The notes: generated by a model from the sequence alone, not told the origin. Numbered from the stretch's first letter, positions 35,010-45,372 are shown. The stretch: 64,000 nt of DNA from Nocardia goodfellowii (GCF_017875645.1 NZ_JAGGMR010000001.1:124001-188000), one strand, 5' to 3'. Translations and numbers: made by a program.

Positions 35010-35216
35010 ATGCGCACCGTTCGGATCGATCTCGACCAGAAGCTGCTGGCCGCGGCGGCGGCCATCATGGGTACCGCGGAGGCCGACGCCACCGTCAACG
35101 AGGCCCTGCGCCGAATCGTGGTACACGAGCGGCAACTGCACCATTTGGAGCGCATCGCCGCCGCGGCACTGTGCCAGCTCCCCGCCTTCGACACCGGGGC
35201 CGTAGTCGACGGCTAG
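35010..35216 (+). CDS. VapB-like antitoxin, orphan
   Basis: This 68-residue protein begins MRTVRIDLDQKLLAAAAAIM, followed by NEALRRIVVHE, the pattern of the VapB/DUF2191 antitoxins with an N-terminal ribbon-helix-helix. The site GGAGGACGCC is a strong ribosome binding site. A VapC PIN-domain gene would be expected directly downstream; instead the convergent peptidase gene overlaps its stop by 4 bp. It is either a solitary regulator or a leftover of a toxin-antitoxin pair. Confidence 0.65.
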   Translation: MRTVRIDLDQKLLAAAAAIMGTAEADATVNEALRRIVVHERQLHHLERIAAAALCQLPAFDTGAVVDG

Positions 35217-36700
35217 GCGGGTTTCGCGCACTGCGTGTCGGGCGGCACGACGAGGTCGTGGAGATACTTCATGACCGGCTCATCGACGCAGGGCACACCG
35301 TCGAAGACCGCACCGTGCTGGAAGCCTTCGTAGGTGATCAACGCGGCCCCCAGCGCCCTGGCGAGATTCACGCCGCCCTGATAATGCGTCGCCGGATCGC
35401 CGGTCGTCGCCACCACCACCGTTTTCGGCAGACCCGGCGTATCGGGTTGGTGCGGTTGGGTATTGGGCGGCACCGGCCAGAAGGCGCAGACGTCCAGCGG
35501 TATCTCCGCGGGCAGCTCGCCGGGGTCGAAGATCGGTCCGGCGGCCCGGTAGCGACGTTCCAGATCGGTCGCGACACCCCGGTCGGTGACGCGCGCGTCC
35601 TCCAGGCAGAGCACAGCCTTGTGCACGTAGTCGCCGTTCTCGCCGCCCGGGCTGAACGTGCCCTCCTCGAAGGGGAACGACTCGCCGCGTTTGACGATCC
35701 CCAGCACCTTCGTCAGCTCGGGCCAGAACCGCGGGTGGTACAGCCCGTTGATGACGATGCTCAGCACGTCGGAGTACCCCAGCTTCTCCGGGTCCATCAG
35801 CACCGCGGGTTCGCGCAACGTCTTCATCAGCTCGCGGAAGGTCTCGGTGGTGCGCGCCGGATCGGTGCCGAGCGGGCAGTCGGGCGCCTTGGCGCAGTCC
35901 GCGGCATAGGCGTCGAAGGCGCGCTGGAACGCGGCGCCGTCGACGACCGAGTCGTCGATATTGCGGGCGGGATCGATGCCGCCGTCGAGCACCATCGCAC
36001 GGACCCGGGTCGGAAACAGCTCGGCGTAGGTGGACCCGAGACGGGTGCCGTAGGAGACGCCGAAGTAGGTCAGCTTCTCGTCTCCGAGCACCGCGCGGAC
36101 CACGTCGAGATCACGGGCCACGTCGACGGTTCCGACATGCGCCACCAGGTCGAGGCCGGAGCGCTGCACACATGAGGTCGCGAAATCCTCGTGCTCCTCT
36201 TCGATCTGATCGATCTCGCCCCAGGCGTTGCTGAAGCCGAGAAGTTGCCGTTCCACCGCCAGCTGTTCGCTGTCTTGGCAATCGAGCCGCGGCGTAGAGG
36301 CGCCGAGGCCGCGCACGTCCATGCCGATCACATCGAACCGGTCGGCCAGCGGCGACGCGGCCAGCGCCGCCGGCATGATCAGGCCGGGACCACCGGGCCC
36401 GCCCGGGTTGGTGACCAGCGATCCGATCTTGGCGCCCCGAGCCGGCATGCGTGACAGCGCGATTCGCGCGGTGTCACCGTCCGGATCGGCGTAGTCGATG
36501 GGCACCGTCACCCGCGCGCATTCCAGCGCTACCTTGCTCTCCTCGGTGCCCTCGAAACCCGCACAGGAACCCCAGCTGATCTGCTGCTGATAGAAGCGGT
36601 CCAGCGTCGGTTTCGGCGGCGGCGTGACGGCGGGCGCGCTGGAGCAGGCGGCCGCCAGCAGGGCGGCCGCGGCGACGATTGCCTTGCGGCGTTTCAACAT
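35213..36700 (-). CDS. secreted lipoprotein alpha/beta hydrolase (tripeptidyl aminopeptidase, SlpD/E-type)
   Basis: This 495-residue protein has a lipobox (LLAAACSS, Cys19). The first hydrolase block is LVTNPGGPGGPGLIMP (oxyanion region), followed by FDVIGMDVRGLGAS. The nucleophile is the Ser in YFGVSYGTRLGSTYAELFP. The C-terminal TAP domain carries VVATTGDPATHYQGG with an Asp, and EGFQHGAVFDGVPCVDE with a His. Similar Streptomyces enzymes release tripeptides outside the cell. ATG 36700. It stands alone. Confidence 0.87.
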   Translation of the reverse strand: MLKRRKAIVAAAALLAAACSSAPAVTPPPKPTLDRFYQQQISWGSCAGFEGTEESKVALECARVTVPIDYADPDGDTARIALSRMPARGAKIGSLVTNPGGPGGPGLIMPAALAASPLADRFDVIGMDVRGLGASTPRLDCQDSEQLAVERQLLGFSNAWGEIDQIEEEHEDFATSCVQRSGLDLVAHVGTVDVARDLDVVRAVLGDEKLTYFGVSYGTRLGSTYAELFPTRVRAMVLDGGIDPARNIDDSVVDGAAFQRAFDAYAADCAKAPDCPLGTDPARTTETFRELMKTLREPAVLMDPEKLGYSDVLSIVINGLYHPRFWPELTKVLGIVKRGESFPFEEGTFSPGGENGDYVHKAVLCLEDARVTDRGVATDLERRYRAAGPIFDPGELPAEIPLDVCAFWPVPPNTQPHQPDTPGLPKTVVVATTGDPATHYQGGVNLARALGAALITYEGFQHGAVFDGVPCVDEPVMKYLHDLVVPPDTQCAKPA

Positions 36701-36842
36701 TCGCTATTCCTCGAAATCCGGCTGTACACAGTCTGCCCGACCGGGTGCCGCTCGCGATCGGAGAGGCCCCGGGTCGCCGCGCCCGGAGATGTCGGTGGGG
36801 CCTGGCATGATCCGAGTTCTCCAACACGCGAGGGGGTCTGAG

Positions 36843-37526
36843 ATGTCGGTACCTATTGCGAATCTGCCTTTCCGGCAACGGCCGCGGGAGCGGTTGCTGG
36901 AGCTCGGCCCGCATGCCCTCAGCGACAGTGAGCTCCTGGCGTTGCTGTTGGGGCAGGGTCGGCGGGGCGCGAGCGTGCTGGAGCTGGCCGCCGAACTACT
37001 CGCCGAGCACGGCGGCGTCGCCGGGCTGGCCGCCGCGCGGCCCGAGGAACTGGCCCGCCGCACCGGGATCGGCGCCGCCAAAGCCGCCACCATCATCGCC
37101 GCCTTCCACCTCGGCACCCGCGCCCGGCACAGTGCCGACACCGCCGTCCGGCTGGAGAGCGCGGCCGATGTGGTCGGTGTGGCCCGGCCGCTGTTCGCGG
37201 GCGCGCGGGTGGAGCGGCTGCTGGTACTGGTCTGCGATGCCCAGAACCGTTTGCGCCGTCAAATTTTCGTCGCCGAAGGTGCCATCGACCAGGTGGCCAT
37301 CCCGGTTCGCGAGATCCTGAACACGGTGCTGCGGCACGACGGGCGCGCCTTCGCCCTGGTGCACAACCACCCTTCCGGCGACCCGGCCCCCAGCCTCGAC
37401 GATCGGCGCGCCACCGCGTTGCTCATCGACGCCGCCCACACCGTCGGCCTGCGCTTCCTCGACCACGTGGTACTCGCGGGTGAACACTGGACTCGGGCCG
37501 CACCGCTGCTGCGTGTCGCCGACTGA
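36843..37526 (+). CDS. radC: RadC family (JAB/MPN metallo-domain) protein
   Basis: This 227-residue protein starts MSVPIANLPFRQRPRERLLE. It has an N-terminal UPF0758 helical part with helix-hairpin-helix GIGAAKAATIIAAF, then the MPN domain with the zinc motif VHNHPSGDPAPSLDD (HxH...D). The role of RadC is still uncertain despite the repair label. GAGGGGG precedes the ATG. Confidence 0.92.
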   Translation: MSVPIANLPFRQRPRERLLELGPHALSDSELLALLLGQGRRGASVLELAAELLAEHGGVAGLAAARPEELARRTGIGAAKAATIIAAFHLGTRARHSADTAVRLESAADVVGVARPLFAGARVERLLVLVCDAQNRLRRQIFVAEGAIDQVAIPVREILNTVLRHDGRAFALVHNHPSGDPAPSLDDRRATALLIDAAHTVGLRFLDHVVLAGEHWTRAAPLLRVAD

Positions 37527-37617
37527 ACAGCATCGCGAAACGATTCGATACGGGGTAGGCGGCCGCGCGGCCGGTGCGTGGCAATAGGTTGATCGGTCAG
37601 GCGAACAGGAGGCGGTC

Positions 37618-38538
37618 ATGCAGGAGCCCGAGGGCACGCGCGAACTCGGCAGGCTCGGCGAGCCGCCGATCGGGCGACGCTACGACCTCGCGGACCGGCG
37701 GCTGTTCCTCCATCGTTCCGGCCACGGCGGCCCGGCGGCGGTGTTCCTGCCCGGCGCCGGCGCGGTCGGCCTGGACTATCTGAATGTTCACGACCGTGTT
37801 GCCGACTTCACCACCTCGGTGCTCTACGACCGCGCGGGCACCGGTTGGAGCGACCCGGTCGGATTACCGCGCACCGCAACCGAAGTCGCCACCGAACTGC
37901 ACGCCCTCCTGCGCATAGCCGAGGTACCCGCCCCCTACGTCCTGGTGGCCCACGCGCTCGGCGGCGCCTATGCCCGCCGCTTCGCCCAGCTCTTCCCCGA
38001 CGAGGTCGCGGGCCTGGTCGCCCTGGAATCGTTCTTCGAGGACTGGGACGACTACATGCCCGAGACCTTGCACCTCGACAAAAGCCCCACCGCCACCCCC
38101 GGCCGCATCCAGACCGCCCTGCTCCGCGTCCTCTCGAAACCCTTCTACAAGAAGATGTTCGCCGCCTGGCCGGCTGAAATCCGCACCCCGCTCGTCGCCG
38201 GCCACGTCTCCCCGGAATGGATGGTCAACGGCGCGAAGGAACGCAGCAACCTGCTCGCCCTGCGCACCGAACTCCACTCCGGCGGCCCCCTCCCCGACCT
38301 CCCCCTCATCGCCCTCGGCGCGCTCGCCCCCGACCCGGCCCAGCGCGTCGGCTTCTCCAAGAACGCCACCACCGAACTGACCGCCGGCAAGCATCGCCTC
38401 TACACCGCCATGACCGAATCGGTAACCCACGGCGAATACCGTGAACTCCCCACCGCCAAGCACAGCACCATCCAGCTGGACGCCCCGGCGGAAATCGTCC
38501 GAGCCGTCCGCGATGTGATCGACCACGCGGCGCGGTAG
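37618..38538 (+). CDS. alpha/beta hydrolase
   Basis: This 306-residue cytoplasmic protein has the hydrolase core: HRSGHGGPAAVFLPGAGAVG (oxyanion loop), LYDRAGTGWSDP, and LVAHALGGAYARRFA, where the nucleophile elbow reads H-A-L-G-G, so the expected Ser is replaced by Ala. The C-terminal His is in PTAKHSTIQLDAP. With Ala at the nucleophile position it may be inactive as a classical hydrolase or use another mechanism. The ATG follows AGGAGG. It converges on a TetR gene. Confidence 0.8.
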   Translation: MQEPEGTRELGRLGEPPIGRRYDLADRRLFLHRSGHGGPAAVFLPGAGAVGLDYLNVHDRVADFTTSVLYDRAGTGWSDPVGLPRTATEVATELHALLRIAEVPAPYVLVAHALGGAYARRFAQLFPDEVAGLVALESFFEDWDDYMPETLHLDKSPTATPGRIQTALLRVLSKPFYKKMFAAWPAEIRTPLVAGHVSPEWMVNGAKERSNLLALRTELHSGGPLPDLPLIALGALAPDPAQRVGFSKNATTELTAGKHRLYTAMTESVTHGEYRELPTAKHSTIQLDAPAEIVRAVRDVIDHAAR

Positions 38539-38541
38539 TCC

Positions 38542-39144
38542 CTACTCCACCAGCGGCATGCCCGCGTCCAGGAATTCGAGGGCGCGGCCGATGTTTTCGG
38601 AGTTGACGGGGGTGATCAGGGAGATGGCTATGCCGGCGCCGGCCAGAGCGCCGGCCGCGACGCGGATTTCGAAGTCGTCGACGGACCGGCCGGTGCGTTC
38701 GGCGAGGAGGGCGGCGATCATGTCGATGCCGCGTTCGAGTTCGACGCCGATGGCGGGACGAAGTTCGGGAACGTGGTACAGCAGGGCTTGGCGTTCTTGT
38801 TCGAAGGCAATTTCCTCCGGGGTCAGGGTGGCGTACACCGCGTTGATCGCGTTGCGCAGCGCCAGGAACGGGCGGACGTCCGGGGGTTGGGCGCGGTACT
38901 CGGCGATCATCGGCGGGTCGAGGTCGTCGGCTACCACCAGTTGCTCTTTGCTGGGGAAGTAGCGGAAGAAGGTGCTGGGTGAAACCTCCGCGGCCGCGGC
39001 GATCTGCTCGATGGTGGTCTCGCCGTAGCCTTGTTCCCGGAACAGGCGGAATGCCTCGGTCCGGATGGCGCGGCGGGTGCGTTCCTTCTTCCGCTCGCGT
39101 AAGCCCGGGACCGCGGGGGCTGCACCTGGTAGCTCAACCGACAT
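38542..39144 (-). CDS. TetR family transcriptional regulator
   Basis: This 200-residue regulator has the HTH TIEQIAAAAEVSPSTFFRYFPSKEQLV after RERKKERTRRAIRTEAFRLF. The C-terminal domain has the MftR-like region of actinobacterial TetR proteins with the Phe-Arg-Tyr-Phe signature. ATG 39144 overlaps the end of the MFS gene by 11 bp, so it is co-translated with the pump. It probably represses the operon through the inverted repeat at 40667-40706. Confidence 0.88.
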   Translation of the reverse strand: MSVELPGAAPAVPGLRERKKERTRRAIRTEAFRLFREQGYGETTIEQIAAAAEVSPSTFFRYFPSKEQLVVADDLDPPMIAEYRAQPPDVRPFLALRNAINAVYATLTPEEIAFEQERQALLYHVPELRPAIGVELERGIDMIAALLAERTGRSVDDFEIRVAAGALAGAGIAISLITPVNSENIGRALEFLDAGMPLVE

Positions 39145-40654
39145 GTGTCGATTCTGACGCATGACCGGCGTCTTCGGTCGCATCGAACGGTTGAACCGGC
39201 CGGCGCGGCAGCACCCAGAGGGCGAGCGGCACCGCGAGCACACAGATGGCGGTGCACACCCACAGCATCAGACTCATGCCGCTGACGAACGCCGACCGCA
39301 CCGTTTCCAGCGCCGCCGCGTCGCCGCCGGCCGCCGCCACACCGCTGCTGACTCCGTCGTCGAAGGGGGCGCGGTCGAGCGCGCCGAGTTCACCGCGGTA
39401 TCGGGTGGCCAGGATGGTGCCGAGCAGTGCGACACCGATGGTGCCGGCGGCCTGGCGCAGGGCCTGCAGCAGCGCGGAGCCGACGCCCGCGCGGTCGACA
39501 TCCAGGTCGTCGACGGCGACCGCCATGCCGACCGGCATGCCCAGGCCCATACCCGCGCCGACCACGGTGGTCCAGCAGGCGTTGAACCAGTAGGGGCTGC
39601 CGGTTTCGGTCAGCGCGCCGAGGCCCAGTCCGACCGCCAGCGCCGCCAAGCCCATCGTCAGCACTACTCGCGCACCGGCTTTCGGCAACAGCCGGCTGCC
39701 GACGCGTGCGCCGACGACCAAGCCGCCGATCAGCGGAAGCAACCGCAGTCCACTACCGAGGGCATCGACGCCCAGAACCGCCTGGAAGTACTGCGGCACC
39801 GTGAAGAACATGCCGAACATCGCGAACGTCATGAGCACGGTGAACGTCGCACCCCAGCGGAACCCGGCGCCGGCGAACAACCCGAGATCGATCAGCGCGA
39901 AACGGCTGCGCCGCTGCCAGATCAGGAAGACCGCGAGGATCAGCACCCCGGCGGCGAGCACCAGCCACGCGATCCCGTCACCCCAGCCTTCGTCGCCGAA
40001 ACGGATGAAGCCGTATGTGAGCGCGAGCATTCCAGTCATCGACAGCACTACGCCCGCGATGTCCAGGCGACGCTGTTCGGGGTTGCGCGATTCGGGCACC
40101 AGGAATCCGACGGCGGCCGCACCGACGAGTGCGATCGGCGCATTGATCAGGAACACCGACCCCCACCAGAAGTTGTCGATCAGCCAGCCGCCGAGCACCG
40201 GTCCCAGGGGCAGCCCGAGCGCTGTGGCGGTCACCCAAATCGACAGCGCGCGAGCGCGTTCCGTCTTGTCGGGGAACAGCACCGGCAGCACGGCCAGCGA
40301 CAGTGGGGTCATGGCGGCGGCCGCGACGCCGAGTAGCACCCGGGCCGCGATGAGCTGGCCCGACGTGTCCGCGAAGGCACAGGCGAGGGAAGCCGCGCCG
40401 AACAGCAGCATGGCCGCGAGCAGGATCTTTTTGCGGCCGTATCGGTCACCGAACGCGCCCGCGGGCAGCATCACCGCGGCCAGCGCCAGCGTGTAGGCGG
40501 TGCTGAACCATTGCAGCGCAGCGGTATTCGCGTGCAGGTCCACCGCGAGGGTGGGCAGCGCGATGGTCAGCACGGTGATGTCCAGGCCGATGGTCAGCAT
40601 CGCGAAGGACAGCGCGCCGAGGGCGAACCAGCGCCGAGTTGCCTGGGTGTCCAT
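39134..40654 (-). CDS. MFS efflux transporter, DHA2 (14-TMS) family
   Basis: This 506-residue drug:H+ antiporter has the DHA2 hallmark motifs: motif D1-like LDITVLTIALPTL in helix 1, motif A GAFGDRYGRKKILL, and motif C GLPLGPVLGGWLID. Fourteen helices are countable. It faces many candidate substrates (dyes, biocides). GAGGAGGTG upstream of the ATG gives a strong site. It shares its message with the TetR gene downstream. Confidence 0.92.
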   Translation of the reverse strand: MDTQATRRWFALGALSFAMLTIGLDITVLTIALPTLAVDLHANTAALQWFSTAYTLALAAVMLPAGAFGDRYGRKKILLAAMLLFGAASLACAFADTSGQLIAARVLLGVAAAAMTPLSLAVLPVLFPDKTERARALSIWVTATALGLPLGPVLGGWLIDNFWWGSVFLINAPIALVGAAAVGFLVPESRNPEQRRLDIAGVVLSMTGMLALTYGFIRFGDEGWGDGIAWLVLAAGVLILAVFLIWQRRSRFALIDLGLFAGAGFRWGATFTVLMTFAMFGMFFTVPQYFQAVLGVDALGSGLRLLPLIGGLVVGARVGSRLLPKAGARVVLTMGLAALAVGLGLGALTETGSPYWFNACWTTVVGAGMGLGMPVGMAVAVDDLDVDRAGVGSALLQALRQAAGTIGVALLGTILATRYRGELGALDRAPFDDGVSSGVAAAGGDAAALETVRSAFVSGMSLMLWVCTAICVLAVPLALWVLPRRPVQPFDATEDAGHASESTHVG

Positions 40655-40666
40655 GACACCTCCTCA

Positions 40667-40720
40667 AAAATGAGAGTTACGTTATTTTGACAGTAACCCT
40701 CATTTTGAAGTCGGTGTCAA
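40667..40720 (-). promoter_or_regulatory. promoter and TetR operator of the DHA2 pump operon
   Basis: AAAATGAGAGTTAC (40667-40680) and GTAACCCTCATTTT (40693-40706) pair at 13 of 14 positions around 12 nt. On the minus strand TTGACA (40720-40715) and GTTACT (40697-40692) form a 17-bp spaced promoter whose -10 lies in the repeat. Binding of the operon's own TetR protein here would shut it off. Confidence 0.7.
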
Positions 40721-40803
40721 TATGTTCGGATGTGGCTGGCGCGCGGCCGAAGCCACCACACAGCACAAGCCCAGCTCGGCACGCACCGTTAGGCTCGCTA
40801 CCG

Positions 40804-42081
40804 ATGAAGATCCAGGGCACCTCACTCCTCGCCGCGCTGAGCGCCGGCGCCGTGCTGGCCGTCTCGGCCGCGACCGGTGGCGCCGCCGCGCAACCCGCAC
40901 CGCCGAGCTCGGTGACGACGACACCGTTCACCACCCCGAACACCGACGGCTGCCCGCAGCAGACGACGCCGCCCCCGCCGGTCGACTCCTCGGAGGTGCC
41001 CGCGCCGGGCTCGACGACACCCAAACCCCTGTCGATCCCGACACCGGCGGTCGGTGGATCCCAGCTCGCCGGCTGCGGCGTGGTGCTGCCGAAGGGTGCA
41101 CCGGCTGTCCCGCAAGACATTTCGTCGACCGCGTGGATGGTGTCGGATCTGGACACCGGCGCGGTGCTGGCCGCCAAGGACCCGCACGGTCGCTACCGAC
41201 CGGCCAGCACCATCAAGGTGCTGCTCGCCATCGTCGCGTTACGCACCCTCGATATGGATACCGTGGTTATCGGCACCCAGGCCGACGCCGACGTAGACGG
41301 CACCCGCGTCGGCATCGGGCCCGGCGGCCAGTACACCAATCGCCAGCTCATGCAGGCCCTGGTGCTGGCCTCCGGCAATGACGCCGCGCACGCGATCGCC
41401 ACCCAGCTCGGCGGCGACGAGGCAGCCGTGGCGAAGATGAACGAACTGGCGAAGTCGTTGTACCTGTTGGACACTCGCGCCGCCACGCCCTCCGGGCTGG
41501 ACGGCCCCGGCATGAGCACCTCGGCCTACGACCTGTCCGCGGCATTCCGCGAAGCCATGACGATCCCGCTGTTCGCCGAACTCATCCACACCGAACAGGT
41601 GGATTTTCCCGGCTACCCCAAGAACCCGAAGATCCCGGAGGACAAAGACCACCCGGGCTTCGTCATCGCCAACGACAACCATCTGCTCTACAACTACGAG
41701 GGGGCACTCGGCGGCAAAACCGGCTTCACCGACGACTCCCGCCACACCTTCGTCGCCGCCGCCGAGCGCGACGGCCGCCGCCTCGCCGTCACCCTCCTCA
41801 AAGCCGAAGTCCAGCCCATTCGCCCCTGGCAGCAGGCGGCCCGGCTCCTGGATTACGGCTTCGCCCTCCCCCGTGGCGCCACGATCGGCGCTCTGCCCAG
41901 CCGCAACAGCAACTCCGCCGATCCCACTGCCGCCCTCGCCTCGCCACCGCCGAAGGACGACGCCGCCCCCGCCGCCGAATCCGGCACCAGCAGTATCCGC
42001 ACCATCTTCCTGGCGGTCGGCATCCTCGCGATCCTGGCCCTGGTGCTCTACATCCATCGCCTGACCAGTCGCCGCCGCTGA
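40804..42081 (+). CDS. dacB: D-alanyl-D-alanine carboxypeptidase (penicillin-binding protein, class C type 5)
   Basis: This 425-residue protein trims the pentapeptide of peptidoglycan. The signal peptide is at residues 1-28 and a Pro/Thr linker follows. The catalytic domain has all three motifs: PASTIKVLL (SxxK), LASGNDA (SxN) and LGGKTGFTD (KTG). A membrane helix close to the C-terminus (IFLAVGILAILALVLYIH) anchors it on the outer face. The frame opens further upstream, but ATG 40804 follows a TAGGCT element (40790-40795) by 8 nt, suggesting a leaderless start. Confidence 0.93.
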   Translation: MKIQGTSLLAALSAGAVLAVSAATGGAAAQPAPPSSVTTTPFTTPNTDGCPQQTTPPPPVDSSEVPAPGSTTPKPLSIPTPAVGGSQLAGCGVVLPKGAPAVPQDISSTAWMVSDLDTGAVLAAKDPHGRYRPASTIKVLLAIVALRTLDMDTVVIGTQADADVDGTRVGIGPGGQYTNRQLMQALVLASGNDAAHAIATQLGGDEAAVAKMNELAKSLYLLDTRAATPSGLDGPGMSTSAYDLSAAFREAMTIPLFAELIHTEQVDFPGYPKNPKIPEDKDHPGFVIANDNHLLYNYEGALGGKTGFTDDSRHTFVAAAERDGRRLAVTLLKAEVQPIRPWQQAARLLDYGFALPRGATIGALPSRNSNSADPTAALASPPPKDDAAPAAESGTSSIRTIFLAVGILAILALVLYIHRLTSRRR

Positions 42082-42242
42082 CCCCTCCCCCAGCGGACAA
42101 CGCGGTCGGTACCCTCCCCACTCCGGGCGCCGACCGCCCCCCACGCCCACTCCCGACCAACCTTCGGAAGCGTGTCGTCACAGAGTTGGACGCAAACCCA
42201 CTCCGATCGGTTCCCTCGAATTCCGCCGCTCCCGAGCTGAAT
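42082..42242. other. short gene-free stretch between convergent dacB and yhjD
   Basis: No reading frame of interest or clear hairpin is visible here. Confidence 0.4.
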
Positions 42243-43274
42243 TCAGCGACGGCGGCGGACGGCCGAGAGGAGCAAGGTGGTGAGCGCGCCTGCGCTGAAG
42301 AGGGCGAGGCCGGTGCCTTTGGGCAGCGTCGGGGTGATGACGCGCGGACGGATGATGGCCGGGGCGGGAACGGCGGCGGTGGACGCGGCGGTGTGGGCGG
42401 GGTTGTTCTCGCTGGCTTCGGCGGCCCAGGCGGTGGCGAAGAGAATGATGCGGTAGGTGACGTAGCTGAACACCATGAGGCCGATGATGGAGCCGAAGGT
42501 GGCGCCGGCGGGGCTGCGCAGCACGGTCTGCAAGTACAGCGACGCAACGAATTTGAAGATTTCGAAGGCGACGGCGGCGATCAGGGCCGCTTTGGCCGCG
42601 CTGGCCAGGGAGATCGGTTCGCGCGGCAGGCGGGCGATGATCCAGGCGAAGACCGCCCAGGTGGCCACCAGCGCAAGGACCAGCGAGACGAGGGAGAGCG
42701 CCAGGCGCGCGCCGGGCAGGTCGGCCAGGCCGAGCTTGGTCAGCAGGCTCGCGCCGAGGCCGCTGGAGGACAGCGCGGACAGACCGAGGGAGACGGCGAA
42801 CGCGAGGGCCAGACCGAGCAGGGCGCCGAAGTCGGACAGTTTGGTCAGCGCCCAATTTCCTTGCTCGGTCTTCTGGTCCCACTGCTCGGTGAGGGCGGCG
42901 CGCAGGTTGCTCATCCAGCCCAGGCCCGCGTAGACCGCGCCGAGCAGGCCCAGGATGCCGACCGCGTTGCGGGAGTCGATGGCTTGGTCGATCAGATCGT
43001 TGACCTGATCGCCGAATTCACCCGGAATGTTCTCGATGACCTTCTGCTGGATGTCGACGAGCGATTCCGGATGGCGGTGCAGCACGAAACCCGCGATCGA
43101 GAACGCCACCATCAACAGCGGGAACAGCGACAGCACAGTGAAGTAGGTGATCCCGGCGGCGTAATAGTCACCGCGCTGCCGGTTGTAGCGCCCGCCCGCG
43201 CGGACCAGATGGTCCAGCCACGGGCGGGCCTGGATGCGCTGTTCGATTCCGGCTCTGAGCTTGTCGATCTGCAC
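42243..43274 (-). CDS. yhjD: inner membrane protein YhjD / YihY family
   Basis: This 343-residue protein has six membrane helices and the YihY/BrkB signature GDYYAAGITYFTVLSLFPLLM. The helix pairs around GLGWMSNLRAAL and GSIIGLMVFSYVTYRIILF are also typical. The C-terminal tail is Ala/Pro-rich and ends SAVRRRR. I chose the GTG at 43274 because GGAGG lies 8 bp before it; the ATG at 43292 has no site. It follows trpS on the same strand, as in mycobacteria. Confidence 0.9.
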   Translation of the reverse strand: MQIDKLRAGIEQRIQARPWLDHLVRAGGRYNRQRGDYYAAGITYFTVLSLFPLLMVAFSIAGFVLHRHPESLVDIQQKVIENIPGEFGDQVNDLIDQAIDSRNAVGILGLLGAVYAGLGWMSNLRAALTEQWDQKTEQGNWALTKLSDFGALLGLALAFAVSLGLSALSSSGLGASLLTKLGLADLPGARLALSLVSLVLALVATWAVFAWIIARLPREPISLASAAKAALIAAVAFEIFKFVASLYLQTVLRSPAGATFGSIIGLMVFSYVTYRIILFATAWAAEASENNPAHTAASTAAVPAPAIIRPRVITPTLPKGTGLALFSAGALTTLLLSAVRRRR

Positions 43275-43318
43275 CTGTCCGCCTCCGAGCATGTCGCGCG
43301 CAACAGGTGCGATACGGG

Positions 43319-44362
<1,044 letters not shown>

Positions 44363-44371
44363 TCATGCCGC

Positions 44372-45301
44372 TCAAGCGGAATTTCGCGCCGCCCGGCTCT
44401 GCGGCCGCACGCCCGGCATACTCGGCAGACCCGCGCGGGCGAGTTCGGGTTCGCGGTTGGCGACGAGTTTGTACAGCGGCGCGCTCGGTCCCGCCAGATG
44501 ATCCCGGAGCACCGGGGGAACCAGCGGCAGGTCGATGTGGGCGGTGCGCACACCGTGGGCGAGCGCGCGGTAACTCAGCTCCTCGACCCGCCCCCACCGC
44601 ATGCCGTAGATGTCCCGGACCGGTTCCGGCAGGCTGCCCTGCACCAGCAGGAAGAACGCGGAGGTCACCTGCTGCATCGGCACGCGCTGCGGATAGGGCA
44701 CCCGGGCCCCGGCCAGGTAGGAGCCGACCAGGCGGGCTTCGTCGGTGAGGAACAGTTCGTCCGAGGCCAGGTAGTCGTCGAAATATGCGCGGAACGCGGG
44801 GTAGTCGGCGGGTGCGGCCGCGGCGGGCATGCCGAACAGTTCCGCCCAGCGCACATAGTCCTGATACAGCCCTTCCCGCTCCCCCTCGGTGAGCTTGCGG
44901 ACCAGCAGGTGGTGCATGACCTCGGCGGAATCGAAGGTGAACGCCATCGTCATGAACATCAGATGCGGATCGCGCGCGGAGTAGGCGGTGCCCGCGGGGT
45001 GGGCGCCGGCGTCCTCGGGGAGCGTGCCCGCGACGGGCGCGTGCTTCTTCCGGGTGAACTCCAGCGCCCGATCGGCCTCGTCCTTGCTGCCGAGGAACAC
45101 GGCTTCGAAGAGCCTGCCGGTCAGCGCGAGTCGCGTGTACGGGGTCATCCGGTGTGCGGAATTCTCCGCGGTCCCGATGTAGAGCAGCGGGTGCACGGCC
45201 CCGATGACCAGGGCGCGCTGGCCGTAGGTGAGCCCTACCGCGCGCTTCCGCATGACCCGCCGGATCATCGAATTGTCGGCGAAATATCCCGGAGCGCCCA
45301 C
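44372..45301 (-). CDS. MpaB-like oxygenase (DUF2236 family)
   Basis: This 309-residue protein matches the DUF2236/MpaB family (latex-clearing-protein-like haem oxygenases). It has RLFEAVFLGSKDEADRAL, RDPHLMFMTMAFTFDSAEV and YPQRVPMQQVTSAFFLLVQGSLP, where the family has R/H haem-pocket residues. Its substrate is unknown. GTG 45301 has GAGGTGAGG upstream. It is divergent from a TetR gene that probably controls it. Confidence 0.8.
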   Translation of the reverse strand: MGAPGYFADNSMIRRVMRKRAVGLTYGQRALVIGAVHPLLYIGTAENSAHRMTPYTRLALTGRLFEAVFLGSKDEADRALEFTRKKHAPVAGTLPEDAGAHPAGTAYSARDPHLMFMTMAFTFDSAEVMHHLLVRKLTEGEREGLYQDYVRWAELFGMPAAAAPADYPAFRAYFDDYLASDELFLTDEARLVGSYLAGARVPYPQRVPMQQVTSAFFLLVQGSLPEPVRDIYGMRWGRVEELSYRALAHGVRTAHIDLPLVPPVLRDHLAGPSAPLYKLVANREPELARAGLPSMPGVRPQSRAARNSA

Positions 45302-45372
45302 AGCTGCCTCACCTCGTCAATGGAGTCTCCGCATCGAGACCCGCCGACTTCAGGATCGCTCTGATTCCTCAT

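Noticed and set aside
40687..40803. N-terminal extension of dacB from 40687
   Set aside because: It would place 39 residues before a clear signal peptide and would overlap the TetR operator.
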